NCBI GenBank assembly: GCA_017859335.1
Contig: JAFMNH010000003.1
Span: 1-50,737, forward strand
Direction of reading: 5' to 3'
From: Rhodothermales bacterium
GTDB taxonomy: Bacteria > Bacteroidota > Rhodothermia > Rhodothermales > UBA10348
Length of the DNA: 50,737 nucleotides
This document shows, in pieces, positions 26,923 through 36,084 of this stretch. The notes below the pieces were generated by a model, which searched no databases, was not told the origin of the DNA, and saw only the letters and a list, made by a program, of their open reading frames with translations. The position numbers and the translations under genes were made by a program. Numbering within the stretch: the first letter of the stretch is position 1; each line of letters begins with the position of its first letter.

Positions 26923-27675
26923 ATGGCACACAGCATGAACATCACGCTCAAAGTCTGGCGTCAGGCGGGTCCCGATGCACAAGGGGGCTTCGAAACCTAC
27001 TCCGTACCGGACGCCAATGAACATATGTCTTTTCTGGAACTGCTCGACGTGCTGAACGAGCAGCTCATCAAGGAAGGCAAGGAGCCGGTCGAGTTTGACC
27101 ATGATTGCCGCGAAGGGATCTGCGGATCGTGTGGCGTTGTCATTGACGGCGTGGCACACGGCCCCCAGCAACGAACGGCATGCTGCCAGCTGCACATGCG
27201 GCATTACAAGGATGGCGATACCATCGTCATCGAGCCGTGGCGTGCAGAGGGTTTCCCGATCATCAAGGACCTTGTCGTAGACCGTCAGGCGTTCGATCGT
27301 ATCATCGCTGCGGGCGGCTACGTATCCGTCAATACGGGTGCCGCCCAGGACGCCAACAGCATTCCCATCCCGAAAGATGATGCGGATCTGGCCATGGACT
27401 ACGCTACCTGCATCGGCTGCGGTGCCTGCGTGGCAGCGTGTCCGAATGCATCAGCATCGCTCTTTACGGCGGCCAAGATTGCCCAGCTTTCCCTTCTGCC
27501 CCAAGGCGCTCCCGAGCGTACGATGCGTGTCACGAACATGGTCGACCAGATGGCGAAAGAAGGCTTTGGAGACTGCTCCAACCATGCAGAGTGCGAGGCG
27601 GTCTGTCCCAAGGGAATCTCCATTTCTGCCATTGCCACCATGCGCCGCGAGTACATGAAGGCCATGCGGGGCTGA
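26923..27675 (+). CDS. sdhB: Succinate dehydrogenase iron-sulfur subunit
   Basis: 250 residues. It carries electrons from the flavin to the haem subunit. The plant-type [2Fe-2S] site is [16 protein letters not shown] (Cys62, 67, 70) with a further Cys pair at 87-88. The C-terminal part has [15 protein letters not shown] and, later, [16 protein letters not shown], which together provide the [4Fe-4S] and [3Fe-4S] ligands. It starts 20 bases after the sdhA stop and ends the operon; a perfect 15-bp hairpin follows 26 bases after its stop codon. An internal ATG at codon 5 is an alternative start. Confidence 0.96.
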   Translation: MAHSMNITLKVWRQAGPDAQGGFETYSVPDANEHMSFLELLDVLNEQLIKEGKEPVEFDHDCREGICGSCGVVIDGVAHGPQQRTACCQLHMRHYKDGDTIVIEPWRAEGFPIIKDLVVDRQAFDRIIAAGGYVSVNTGAAQDANSIPIPKDDADLAMDYATCIGCGACVAACPNASASLFTAAKIAQLSLLPQGAPERTMRVTNMVDQMAKEGFGDCSNHAECEAVCPKGISISAIATMRREYMKAMRG

Positions 27676-27701
27676 CGTTTCCCGAAAGGCTACGAAACGG
27701 T

Positions 27702-27735
27702 CGCGGGCCGCTGGACAGTCGTCCAGCGGCCCGCG
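27702..27735. terminator. Strong bidirectional hairpin between sdhB and purQ
   Basis: CGCGGGCCGCTGGAC at 27702-27716 is the exact reverse complement of 27721-27735, a perfect 15-bp GC-rich stem with the four-base loop AGTC. It lies between converging genes sdhB (ends 27675) and purQ (ends 27762). The plus-strand side continues with a short TGTTT. It very likely terminates both transcripts. Confidence 0.8.
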
Positions 27736-27761
27736 CGTGTTTCACGGAGTAACGCTCTTGG

Positions 27762-28460
27762 TCAGACAGCCATGCCGGCGCCGGCCACGATGGATTCGAA
27801 AATCCGTGCGCCGTCTTCGTTGCCCAGGATCCCTTCTGCACATCGCTCGGGGTGCGGCATCATCCCCAGCACATTCCGCTCGGCATTCAGGATGCCGGCA
27901 ATGTTGCGGGAGGCGCCGTTCGGGTTGGATTCCCGGGTGATGTTGCCCGCGGCATCGCAATAGCGGAAGGCCACGCGGTCTTCAGATTCGAGCTCGTCAA
28001 GCACGTCGTCCGAGGCAAAATAATTACCCTCGCCGTGCGCCACTGGCACCCGTAGGACATCGCCCTTGGAGAGACCGCCTGTGAACACACTTTCTGTGGT
28101 CTCTGTGCGGAGATAGACGTCCTTGCACACAAACCGCAGCGATTCATTGTGCGTCAACGCACCCGGCAGCAGGCCCGATTCACACAGGATCTGGAAGCCG
28201 TTGCAGATGCCCATGACCAGTCCCCCTTGTCCGGCAAAGCGGACCACGTCCTTCATGATCGGGGAGAAACGGGCGATGGCGCCGGAGCGCAGGTAATCGC
28301 CGTACGAAAATCCACCCGGCACGATGACCAGATCGACATCCCCCAGACTGCTTTCCTTGTGCCAGATGAACCGGGCTTCCTGCCCGAAGACATGTTTGGC
28401 CACGTGATAGGCATCGTGGTCACAATTGGATCCGGGAAAAACGATGACGCCGAATTTCAT
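27762..28460 (-). CDS. purQ: Phosphoribosylformylglycinamidine synthase, glutaminase subunit
   Basis: 232 residues from the ATG at 28460; the frame extends to 28604 but the first 48 residues of that longer version do not belong to the family, and [16 protein letters not shown] is the standard opening. PurQ is a class I glutamine amidotransferase that feeds ammonia to PurL in step four of purine synthesis. The nucleophile Cys is in [11 protein letters not shown]; the catalytic His and Glu are in MMPHPERC. Oxyanion-region [10 protein letters not shown] is also present. PurS and PurL genes are not adjacent. It converges with sdhB and diverges from the creatininase-family gene across 160 bases. 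Confidence 0.96.
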   Translation of the reverse strand: MKFGVIVFPGSNCDHDAYHVAKHVFGQEARFIWHKESSLGDVDLVIVPGGFSYGDYLRSGAIARFSPIMKDVVRFAGQGGLVMGICNGFQILCESGLLPGALTHNESLRFVCKDVYLRTETTESVFTGGLSKGDVLRVPVAHGEGNYFASDDVLDELESEDRVAFRYCDAAGNITRESNPNGASRNIAGILNAERNVLGMMPHPERCAEGILGNEDGARIFESIVAGAGMAV

Positions 28461-28620
28461 GACGGAGTTGGAAAGCGGTACGTAGAGAGCGAGCACGAAT
28501 ATACTGCGGCGGATGCGGCAATCGAATGCCCGAGCGGCGGCGCGAAGGATCCGGATGAACAATTCACGACAGACCGGCAGCGGAAACGTAGTTTCCTGTG
28601 GCACACCAAACGGAATCTAT

Positions 28621-29376
28621 ATGGAAACCCGACTTACCCATCTGACCTGGGCCGACGTGCGCGAGCGCCACGTGGAAACGGTCATCCTTCCCTGGGGCGC
28701 CACCGAGGCGCACAACACCCACCTCCCGCACGCAACCGACACGTGGCAAGCGGAGGGTGTGGCGCAGCGAGCCGCTGAAAAGGCTGCCGCCCGGGGAGCC
28801 CGTGTCGTGGTATTGCCGGGCGTGCCCTTCGGCGTCCACACCCAGCAGGCTGACCTGCCTTTGACGCTGAACGTGAATCCCTCCACGCAGTCGCTTCTCC
28901 TGGCCGATCTGGTGGCCTCCGTGGAACGCGCCGGTGTCCGGAAGATGCTCATCATGAACGGCCACGGCGGGAACGGATTCAAGCCGATGATCCGCGAGCT
29001 GCAGGCCCTGACGGACGTTTTCCTGTGTCTGTGCAACTGGTGGACGCTGGGTAATGCCGACGAGGTCTTCGACGAGCCAGGAGACCATGCCGGTGAGCTG
29101 GAAACAAGCGTAATGATGCATCTGCACCCGGATCGCGTACGCCCCCTGACGGAAGCCGGTCCCGGGAAGGAGCGCGTTTTCCGCCTCGAGGCGCTGCGCT
29201 CACGAAAGGTCTGGGCACCGCGCCAGTGGACCTCGGTCACAGACGATACGGGCGTCGGCAACCCGGCTGCCGCTACCGCGCAGAAAGGCCAGCAGTTCGT
29301 GGAGCAGGTAACGGACGAACTGGCCAACTTCCTGGTCGAGCTGGATGCGGCCGACCCGACGGATCTTTACGTCTGA
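28621..29376 (+). CDS. Creatininase-family amidohydrolase
   Basis: 251 residues from the ATG at 28621; an upstream in-frame ATG at 28513 would add 36 residues that overlap the divergent promoter region and do not fit the family. Metal-binding residues of creatininase-type amidohydrolases are visible: Glu and His in ATEAHNTHLPHATDT, NGHGGNGFKP, and the late Glu in AGELETSVMM. The family includes creatininase, riboflavin-pathway FAPy deformylase (ArfB) and mycofactocin MftE, so the substrate is not known. It lies 74 bases upstream of the DUF58 gene of the Bat operon, in the place where a moxR-type ATPase gene is often found, and may be co-transcribed with that operon. Confidence 0.85.
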   Translation: METRLTHLTWADVRERHVETVILPWGATEAHNTHLPHATDTWQAEGVAQRAAEKAAARGARVVVLPGVPFGVHTQQADLPLTLNVNPSTQSLLLADLVASVERAGVRKMLIMNGHGGNGFKPMIRELQALTDVFLCLCNWWTLGNADEVFDEPGDHAGELETSVMMHLHPDRVRPLTEAGPGKERVFRLEALRSRKVWAPRQWTSVTDDTGVGNPAAATAQKGQQFVEQVTDELANFLVELDAADPTDLYV

Positions 29377-29450
29377 GTTCTCGTGCACCGGGACAACATC
29401 CTGACCGTTGAGACGTTATTCCAACGGCCGCGAGACAGGCAGTACATCCC

Positions 29451-30332
29451 ATGATCCCCAAGGAACTGTTCAAGCGAATCCGGCAGATCGAGATCCGCAC
29501 CAAGGGTCTGGTCAGCAACATCTTTGGAGGCGAGTATCATTCGGCCTTCAAGGGCACCGGTATGGACTTTGCCGAAGTGCGCCCGTACCAGTTTGGGGAC
29601 GATGTCCGCAACATCGACTGGAACGTCTCGGCCCGCTACCCGGAAACCTTCATCAAGGTATTCGAGGAAGAACGGGAGCAGACGGTCATTCTGGCGGTGG
29701 ACGTATCGGGGTCCGAGGATTTTGCCTCAGCCAGCGCTTTCAAGCGAGAGATTGCAGCCGAGATCTGCGCCGTGGTGGCCTTTTCTGCCATCCAGAACAA
29801 CGACAAGGTTGGCCTGCTGCTGTTTTCAGATCAAATCGAGCTTTTCGTGCCGCCCAAGAAAGGGCGTAAGCACGTACTGCGACTCATCCGGGACCTGTTC
29901 GCCCACGAACAACAGTCCACGGGGACGGATCTGAAAGTGGCGCTCAACCACCTGGTCCACGTGTTACATCGGCGCTCCATCGTCATGCTCATGAGCGACT
30001 TCATGGACGATGGTTTCGAGCCCGCCCTTCGCGCCGTGGCGCGTCGTCACGATACGATTGCCGTCCACCTGACAGATCCCGTCGAGAGTGAATTACCAGA
30101 GGTGGGCCTCATGGAAGTGACGGATGCCGAAACGGGGGAGCGCATCCTGATTGATACGTCTGATGTAACGGTCCGGAACCTGTACGAGGAAGAAGCTCGT
30201 TCAAGGGAGGCGGCCCTCACGAAGATGTTCAGGCGCCTGCGAGTAGACGCCATACGCATCATTACGGATGAGGGATATGTGGATCCGCTGATCCGGTTTT
30301 TCCGTCAACGCAATCGCATGATCCGGGCATGA
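29451..30332 (+). CDS. DUF58-domain protein of the Bat operon
   Basis: 293 residues, no membrane segment. The DUF58 core is clear: GTGMDFAEVRPYQFGDD, then VRNIDWNVSARY, followed by a VWA-like half with AVDVSGSEDF and a final HRRSIVMLMSDFMDD. In Bacteroidota this protein is encoded between a moxR AAA+ ATPase gene and batA and is thought to work with the ATPase in assembling or remodelling envelope complexes. Here the upstream gene is a creatininase-family hydrolase; no moxR gene is in the window. The DxSxS metal-binding motif of true VWA domains is only partial here (DVSGS). The stop overlaps the next start by an ATGA. Confidence 0.92.
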   Translation: MIPKELFKRIRQIEIRTKGLVSNIFGGEYHSAFKGTGMDFAEVRPYQFGDDVRNIDWNVSARYPETFIKVFEEEREQTVILAVDVSGSEDFASASAFKREIAAEICAVVAFSAIQNNDKVGLLLFSDQIELFVPPKKGRKHVLRLIRDLFAHEQQSTGTDLKVALNHLVHVLHRRSIVMLMSDFMDDGFEPALRAVARRHDTIAVHLTDPVESELPEVGLMEVTDAETGERILIDTSDVTVRNLYEEEARSREAALTKMFRRLRVDAIRIITDEGYVDPLIRFFRQRNRMIRA

Positions 30333-31399
30333 CGCTGCGCATGTCATATCCGAAGATGTTGCTGTGGATGGCCTTCAGCCTGGCCGTGGCACCGCTTGCT
30401 ATAGCCCAGCAGTACGAGACGCACCTGTCAGTGGACTCTGTGACGGTGGGTGACCGGTTTGAACTGACCGTGGTGGTGGGTCACGATGGTGTGCGCGAGG
30501 CTGTTTTTCCGCATGACCTGATCCCCGACTCCCTACATGGCGCGGCATTTTTCGCGCTAGGAGATTTTGAAATTCTGGGTGTGCGCGGTGAAGGTGGCCG
30601 GGACTGGCCCGGCGGCGGTCGCATCGATTCGGTCATCTATGAGGCCACAACGTTCGCCCTGGATACGGCCCGCGTAGCCGGCATTCCGGTGGGTCTGGCC
30701 CAGAATGGGGATACGCTGACAGCCCTGTCTCCCCCGGCCTTCCTGCGCATCGGTTCGCTCGTCCCAGATGATGCTGCCGAAATCCAGGAGCTGGCGGAGC
30801 TGGCCACCTTTGATCGTTCCTGGTGGCCTTGGGTTCTTGGGCTGCTGGCCCTGGCCGGCGTCCTCTATGGCTTGTGGCGCTGGCGCCAGCAGCAGGAGGA
30901 AGAGGTTGTTGAGAACGAACCCTCAGAGCCCGCCATCCCACCCTACCAGGAGGCTCTTGAGCGACTCTCGAGCCTGCAGAAGGAGGATTTCGCAGATCCG
31001 GGACGCATCAAACCGTTCTACGTCGAGCTGACGGATATCCTTCGGACCTACGTAGGGCGGCGTACACACGTCCCCGCCCTCGAGTCCACGACCCGTGAGC
31101 TGCTCGATCGCTTACGTTCCTCGTCCTCGGGAACGGTACTCCCGGATGATGTGATGAATGAGATCGATAACGTGCTGACGCATTCTGATCTGGTCAAGTT
31201 TGCTGACCTGCGCCCGATCCTGGAGCAGACCCGGGAGATGGTGGATCAGACGCGTACCGTCATCGAAGGGACCGAATCCGCCTACCGCGAAGAGGAGCTT
31301 CGGCGCGAAAGGGAGCGTCGGGCAGCCATCGAAGCGGCGCAGTATGCCCCCACCGGGGACAAGAAGGGTGCCCTCCAACCAGAGACGGAGGAGGTCTGA
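30329..31399 (+). CDS. Membrane-anchored protein between DUF58 and batA
   Basis: 356 residues. A signal peptide (LLWMAFSLAVAPLAIAQ) precedes a periplasmic beta-rich domain (~27-160), then a single membrane helix (~165-185, WWPWVLGLLALAGVLYGLW), and a cytoplasmic part with PPYQEALERLSSL, a helical FYVELTDILRTYVGRR segment and a charged C-terminal helix (~315-340). The domain order resembles a short version of BatD, and genes of this kind commonly sit at this place in Bacteroidota Bat operons (DUF4381-like), though I cannot fix the family name by eye. It overlaps the DUF58 gene by four bases and the batA gene by one, so translation is coupled on both sides. Confidence 0.85.
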   Translation: MTLRMSYPKMLLWMAFSLAVAPLAIAQQYETHLSVDSVTVGDRFELTVVVGHDGVREAVFPHDLIPDSLHGAAFFALGDFEILGVRGEGGRDWPGGGRIDSVIYEATTFALDTARVAGIPVGLAQNGDTLTALSPPAFLRIGSLVPDDAAEIQELAELATFDRSWWPWVLGLLALAGVLYGLWRWRQQQEEEVVENEPSEPAIPPYQEALERLSSLQKEDFADPGRIKPFYVELTDILRTYVGRRTHVPALESTTRELLDRLRSSSSGTVLPDDVMNEIDNVLTHSDLVKFADLRPILEQTREMVDQTRTVIEGTESAYREEELRRERERRAAIEAAQYAPTGDKKGALQPETEEV

Positions 31400-32382
31400 T
31401 GGAATTCGCGCAACCCATTTGGCTGTTTCTGCTCCTGTTGGTTCCACTCGCAGGCTGGCAATCCTGGCAGAGCCTGCGCAGGCGGCCCGGCATGCGCTTC
31501 TCTACCACGACGGCAGCCCGTGCGGCCGGGCCATCGTGGCGCGTGCGTTTGCGCGTTGTTCCAACGGTCCTCCGTGTCGCGGGCCTCTCGCTGGCAATCA
31601 TTGCGATGGCCCGGCCGCAGGATCGCAATGTCATCCGGGAGCAGTTTGCCGAGGGCGTGGACATCATGATGGTGCTTGACACCAGCACCTCCATGCGCGC
31701 CGAGGACTTCACCCCGAACCGCTTCGAGGCGGCCAAGAACGTGGGTGCACAATTCATTGCCGGTCGTACCTCGGACCGGGTCGGTCTGATTGTATTTGCC
31801 GCCAATGCCTACACGCAGGCCCCGCTGACCCTGGACTATACGTTCCTGCAGTCCATGCTGAGCGAGGTCGAAGTGGGCGTTATTGAAGACGGTACCGCTA
31901 TCGGAACGGCACTGGCCATGGCCGTAAATCGCCTCAAGGACAGCGAAGCCAAGAGCAAGGTCATCATCCTGCTGACCGATGGACAGAACAACCGCGGCGA
32001 GCTCAGCCCCGAGACGGCGGCCGAGGTGGCCCGTACGCTCGGCGTCCGCATCTATGCCATCGGTGTCGGTCAGCATGGCGAAGCGCCCTTTGTCGTGGAC
32101 CATCCCTTCGCAGGACGTCAACGCCGTATGGTCCCCGTGGAAATCGACGAGGAAATGCTGCAGGCCGTGGCCGACATGACGGGGGGCCAGTATTTCCGGG
32201 CTACGAACAACCGGGCCCTTGCCGACATCTACGAGGAGATCGGCGAACTTGAGCAGACAAAGATCGAAGAACGCAGCTACATGGACTACGAGGAGCGCTA
32301 TGCTGCCTTCCTCTTCCCGGGCATGCTGCTGCTCCTCCTCGACGTCCTCCTTTCAACCACCCTGTTCCGGAGGTTTCCCTGA
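31399..32382 (+). CDS. batA: BatA, VWA-domain inner-membrane protein
   Basis: 327 residues. An N-terminal helix (PIWLFLLLLVPLAGW), a second helix at ~50-70, a periplasmic or cytoplasmic VWA domain (~85-290) and a C-terminal helix (FPGMLLLLLDVLLSTTLF) give the standard BatA layout. The metal-ion-dependent adhesion site is complete: LDTSTSMRAED (DxSxS), a conserved Thr in EDGTAIGTAL, and Asp in ILLTDGQNNRG. Family knowledge links Bat proteins to oxygen tolerance, stress survival and envelope integrity in Bacteroides, Leptospira and Francisella; the exact mechanism is not settled. The start overlaps the preceding stop in a TGATG, and the same overlap joins it to batB. Confidence 0.93.
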   Translation: MEFAQPIWLFLLLLVPLAGWQSWQSLRRRPGMRFSTTTAARAAGPSWRVRLRVVPTVLRVAGLSLAIIAMARPQDRNVIREQFAEGVDIMMVLDTSTSMRAEDFTPNRFEAAKNVGAQFIAGRTSDRVGLIVFAANAYTQAPLTLDYTFLQSMLSEVEVGVIEDGTAIGTALAMAVNRLKDSEAKSKVIILLTDGQNNRGELSPETAAEVARTLGVRIYAIGVGQHGEAPFVVDHPFAGRQRRMVPVEIDEEMLQAVADMTGGQYFRATNNRALADIYEEIGELEQTKIEERSYMDYEERYAAFLFPGMLLLLLDVLLSTTLFRRFP

Positions 32383-33431
32383 TGGAGTGGCTGAACCCGC
32401 AATACACCTGGACACTCGCCCTGATACCGGTCGTGGTCGGTCTGTTCGTGCTGGCGGCGCTGCGGCGTCGGCAACTGGCCGAGCGTTTCGGTGAACAGGC
32501 CACCATCCGACGCCTGGCTGCATCGATCAGTCCGCAGCGCCGCCGCTGGAAAGCGGCGCTCAAGACCGTGGGCATCGCCCTCATCATCCTGGCCCTCATC
32601 GGACCGCGCTTCGGTACGCGGCTCAAGGAGGTCACCCGTGAAGGCATCGACCTGGTCATCGCCTTGGATGTCTCTGCTTCGATGATGGCCGAAGATGTGG
32701 CCCCGAATCGTCTGGATCGCGCCCGCAACGAGATCAAGAACCTGATCGGGGACATGGACGGGGACCGGATTGCCCTGGTCACCTTTGCCGGCGACGCCTT
32801 CATCCAGTGTCCGCTCACGACCGATTTCGGCGCACTGCGTCTTTTTCTGGACGTAGCCGATCCCTCCCTGATACCGACACCCGGCACGGACTTCGGAGCA
32901 GCGCTGCAGATGGCACTGCAAGCCTTCAAGGCGCCCACGGGCACGCCAGACAACGAGGCCCGAACCCGCGCCATCCTCTTCGTATCGGACGGGGAAAATC
33001 ACATTGCAGATCTGGAATCCATTCTCCAGGATGCCCGGGATGAGGGCGTAGTCGTGTATGCCGCCGGTGTCGGGGAAACCGATGGCGCTCCCATCCCTGT
33101 ATACCGCAATGGTCGTCGCGTGGACTGGAAGAAAGACCGGACTGGAGCCGTGGTGACCACCCGACTGGAAGAAGCCGTTTTGCAGGATCTGGCGCAGGAT
33201 GGCAGCTATTACCGGATTGCGCGTACCTCCAGTTCGCTGCCACGTATTACGAGCGCCCTCGACCAACTGGATCAGACCACCTTCGGACAGGAGGAATTCG
33301 AAGAGTACGAAGAGCGGTTCCAGTGGCCGCTGCTGCTCGGTTTGCTGTTGCTGCTCCTGGAATGGATGATTCCTGAACGCATCCGTTCCGACAGTTCAAC
33401 CCGGTTCACTTCATCTCACGCCTCATCATGA
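32382..33431 (+). CDS. batB: BatB, VWA-domain inner-membrane protein
   Basis: 349 residues and the same layout as BatA: an N-terminal helix (TWTLALIPVVVGLFVLAAL), a second helix (VGIALIILALIGPRFG), a VWA domain with intact metal site (ALDVSASMMAED; Thr in PTPGTDFG; Asp in FVSDGENH) and a C-terminal helix (WPLLLGLLLLLLEWMIP). BatA and BatB are paralogues and likely form a heteromeric membrane complex. A short Ser/Thr-rich tail follows the last helix. The stop overlaps the batC start by an ATGA. Confidence 0.93.
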   Translation: MEWLNPQYTWTLALIPVVVGLFVLAALRRRQLAERFGEQATIRRLAASISPQRRRWKAALKTVGIALIILALIGPRFGTRLKEVTREGIDLVIALDVSASMMAEDVAPNRLDRARNEIKNLIGDMDGDRIALVTFAGDAFIQCPLTTDFGALRLFLDVADPSLIPTPGTDFGAALQMALQAFKAPTGTPDNEARTRAILFVSDGENHIADLESILQDARDEGVVVYAAGVGETDGAPIPVYRNGRRVDWKKDRTGAVVTTRLEEAVLQDLAQDGSYYRIARTSSSLPRITSALDQLDQTTFGQEEFEEYEERFQWPLLLGLLLLLLEWMIPERIRSDSSTRFTSSHASS

Positions 33432-34201
33432 AACAACTGTTTGTTCTCGTGATCGCCGTCCTGCTCTTCGGCCCCGGTGACGGCAAAAAGAAGGGCCGTC
33501 AAGGCAATGCGCTCTACGTACAGGAGCAGTACGAGGAAGCCATGGCTGCGTACCAGGAAGGGGTCGGGGCCGTTCAGGAGGATGGACCCGGCGCTGTCCA
33601 CTCGGGCCTTTTGAACAACCTGGGGGCTGCACTCTACCGTACCGGCGATATGGAGCAAGCCGGCATTGCATTCAGCAGCGCCGCCACCATGGCCCTGGCT
33701 CCCGAGGACCTGGTTCGCGCCAGCTACAATGCCGGCAATGCGGCCTTCAAGGCCGAACAGCTCGAGCAGGCCCTCGAACACTACCGCCGTGCGCTCCTCA
33801 ACGACCCGTCCAACGCGGATGCGAAATTCAACTACGAGTTCGTGAAGCGACAGCTGGAAGAGCAGCAACAGAACCAGGAGCAGCAGGACCAACAGGACGA
33901 GAATCAGGAGAATCAGGAAAACGAGAACAACCAGGACCAGCAGGACCAGGAAGGAGAGCAGGACGAGCAACAACAGGAGCAGGATCAGCAGCAGCAGCAG
34001 CAGCAGAGCCCAGACGACGCCGGTCAGCAGCAGGATCAGCAGCAACAACATCAGGAGCAGCAAGAGCGGGAGGACCCGACTAAACTGAGTGAGGAGGAGG
34101 CGCAGCGGATCCTGCAGGCGCTGGAAAACGAAGAAGAGCAACTACTTCGTCAGGTTCAGAAAATGAAAACCCGTCCGCGTCGGGTCGAGAAAGACTGGTA
34201 A
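33428..34201 (+). CDS. batC: BatC, TPR protein with glutamine-rich tail
   Basis: 257 residues. The N-terminus is hydrophobic (LFVLVIAVLLFG) and probably acts as signal or membrane anchor, although the processing site is unclear because KKKGRQGN follows at once. Three TPR units occupy ~25-135, ending in EQALEHYRRALLNDPSN. Residues ~138-225 are extremely rich in Gln, Glu, Asp and Asn, with uninterrupted runs of seven glutamines encoded by CAG repeats. A final helix (~228-250) is charged. TPR proteins in Bat operons are taken as scaffolds for the VWA proteins; the Q/E tail may be flexible or form a coiled coil. It is coupled to batB by an ATGA overlap and to batD by a TAATG. Confidence 0.9.
   Translation: MKQLFVLVIAVLLFGPGDGKKKGRQGNALYVQEQYEEAMAAYQEGVGAVQEDGPGAVHSGLLNNLGAALYRTGDMEQAGIAFSSAATMALAPEDLVRASYNAGNAAFKAEQLEQALEHYRRALLNDPSNADAKFNYEFVKRQLEEQQQNQEQQDQQDENQENQENENNQDQQDQEGEQDEQQQEQDQQQQQQQSPDDAGQQQDQQQQHQEQQEREDPTKLSEEEAQRILQALENEEEQLLRQVQKMKTRPRRVEKDW
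33986..34006 (+). repeat. CAG trinucleotide run in batC
   Basis: Seven consecutive CAG triplets encode a run of glutamines inside the Q-rich tail of BatC. Uninterrupted triplets of one codon, where CAA is used elsewhere in the tail, make this a candidate site for slippage that would change length in frame. Confidence 0.9.
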
Positions 34202-36084
34202 TGACACGCCGATCGCCGCTTCATCATTCCATGCGAGGTACGGGGGGCCTTCAGGTGCTCATCTTCGTACTCGGACTGCTTGCACCTGGCACCGTGCTGG
34301 CCCAGGTGGACGTACACGCCTCTGTCGATGCCACCACCATCGGTACGGAGGAGAGCGTCAGCTTCACCATCACGATTGATGGGTCCGATGGCAGTAACGT
34401 CCAGGTCCCTCAGCCCCCGGAAGCCGACGGCTTGACCCTCCTGCAGACCATTCCAAGGACGCAGCAAAGCGTATCAATCGTGAATGGCCAGATGAGTCGC
34501 AGTTTCGGCTACTCCTGGTCCTACCGGCCCACGGCCGAAGGAACGGCACGCATCGGCGCCACGACCATTACCGTTGGTAATCGCGAGTATCATACCCAGC
34601 CGATCCAGGTGCAGGTCGTAGCGCAGAGCCAGCGCCCGGCCCGGTCCCCTCGTGTGGATCCGTTCCAAGCGCTGCGCTCGCCCTTCGATCCTCCTGCAGC
34701 TGAACCAGCTCCAGAGCCCGACGAGTCCGATTTGTTCATTCGTGCCGTCCCCACGCAGCGGACTGCGTGGCAGAATGAGCAGGTGGTCATCGAGTACCGT
34801 CTATTCTTTCGGGAGGGCATCCAGCTGCGACAGAGCCGCCTGACCGATTCCTGGGACGCCGAAGGCTTCTGGCGGGAAGAGCTGGACGTGGAAACACGAC
34901 CCATCCCCCGGGTCACAGTCGAAAACGGGCTGCGCTACAACACGATTGTACTCAAGAAGGCCGCCGTATTCCCTACCCGCGCAGGGGAGTTGACTGTCGA
35001 TCCGCTAAAGATCGAGAGCGAGGCCATGATGCCCTTCGGGTCACGGGATCCATTCCGATCCCTGTTTGCCATGCAGTCTCGGTTTTCACCGATTGAGTTG
35101 GCCTCCGAAAAGGTGACCATCACGTCCCGCCCACTACCCCAAGGCGCACCCGATGCGTTCAACGGTGCCGTGGGATCGTACGCCATGACCGTCAATCCAG
35201 ACAAGACAACGCTGGAGGTCGGAGAATCCCTGCAGCTGACCGTTACTGTAACGGGCCGTGGAAACCTGGCTACAATGGATGCCCCGTCGCTCTCGATTCC
35301 TGCCGCCTTCGACGTCTATGACCCCGACGTATCGACACTGCTCAACCGTTCCGGCACGCGTCTCTCGGGCAGCAAGACGTTCCGCTATATCCTGATACCG
35401 CGTACCAATGGTACCTTTGAAATCCCACCCATCGAGTTTGTCTGGTTCGATCCGGATGCGGGACGGTATCGCAGCTCCATGTCAGAACCCTTTCCGGTTG
35501 TTGTCACAGGGACGGCCACGTCGCCCTTGTCTGTGACGGCCACCACGAACGGCATGCCCGTAGACGATTTCGCTCCGGCATTCACCGGTGACGTGTCATG
35601 GCAGTCATCGAGCAGCCTGCTCCTTCACACCCGCTGGTGGGCGTGGATCCTCCTTCTGACGCCGCTGGCCGCCATGGGTGGGGCCCATTTCTGGCGCCGC
35701 TATCAGGACCGGTTGGTCCGGGACCCTCGTTGGGCCCGTGGGCGCCGTGCCCATCCCCTGAGTCGGAAGCACTTGAAGCAGGCCATGGAGTTGCTGCAGG
35801 GCGGTGATACGAAAGGCTACTTCGAAGAGGTGGAGCGGGCTGTCCTGGGATTCATCGGTAACCGACTCGACGTGGCCGAGAAGGGTTTGACACGGCCCCA
35901 GCTGGACGCTTTACTGGCTCAACGTGATGTCTCGGCACCCCTGCGCTCCCGGCTTCGAAGTCTCTTGGACCTGTGTGATCGTGGGCGATTTGCACCGGCA
36001 TCGTTCTCCCCCGAAAACAAGGAAGACGCCTTTGACGATGCCTCGTCGTTCATTCCCGACCTGGACGAAGAGTTGAACCCATGA
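34201..36084 (+). CDS. batD: BatD, large membrane-anchored periplasmic protein
   Basis: 627 residues. A signal peptide near residues 15-37 (LQVLIFVLGLLAPGTVLAQ) is followed by a long beta-rich extracytoplasmic region with repeated immunoglobulin-like strands, typical of BatD: SFTITIDGSDGS, later ESLQLTVTVTGRGNL. A membrane helix near ~475-495 (WWAWILLLTPLAAMGGAHF) leads into a helical cytoplasmic C-terminal domain (~505-610). The Pro/Ser-rich segment at ~145-170 may be a flexible linker. A second possible start lies at the ATG ten codons downstream, just before the hydrophobic stretch; the first ATG overlaps the batC stop by one base and suits coupling. The end overlaps batE by four bases. 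Confidence 0.92.
   Translation: MTRRSPLHHSMRGTGGLQVLIFVLGLLAPGTVLAQVDVHASVDATTIGTEESVSFTITIDGSDGSNVQVPQPPEADGLTLLQTIPRTQQSVSIVNGQMSRSFGYSWSYRPTAEGTARIGATTITVGNREYHTQPIQVQVVAQSQRPARSPRVDPFQALRSPFDPPAAEPAPEPDESDLFIRAVPTQRTAWQNEQVVIEYRLFFREGIQLRQSRLTDSWDAEGFWREELDVETRPIPRVTVENGLRYNTIVLKKAAVFPTRAGELTVDPLKIESEAMMPFGSRDPFRSLFAMQSRFSPIELASEKVTITSRPLPQGAPDAFNGAVGSYAMTVNPDKTTLEVGESLQLTVTVTGRGNLATMDAPSLSIPAAFDVYDPDVSTLLNRSGTRLSGSKTFRYILIPRTNGTFEIPPIEFVWFDPDAGRYRSSMSEPFPVVVTGTATSPLSVTATTNGMPVDDFAPAFTGDVSWQSSSSLLLHTRWWAWILLLTPLAAMGGAHFWRRYQDRLVRDPRWARGRRAHPLSRKHLKQAMELLQGGDTKGYFEEVERAVLGFIGNRLDVAEKGLTRPQLDALLAQRDVSAPLRSRLRSLLDLCDRGRFAPASFSPENKEDAFDDASSFIPDLDEELNP

Noticed and set aside
24247-26929. Three long minus-strand frames (254, 338 and 311 codons) opposite sdhC and sdhA
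   Set aside because: They mirror the codon pattern of strongly conserved plus-strand sdh genes and resemble no family.
27738-27753. TGTTTCACGGAGTAAC resembling the ParB site parS (TGTTTCACGTGAAACA)
   Set aside because: Only the left half matches; the right half is different, and it lies far from parA.
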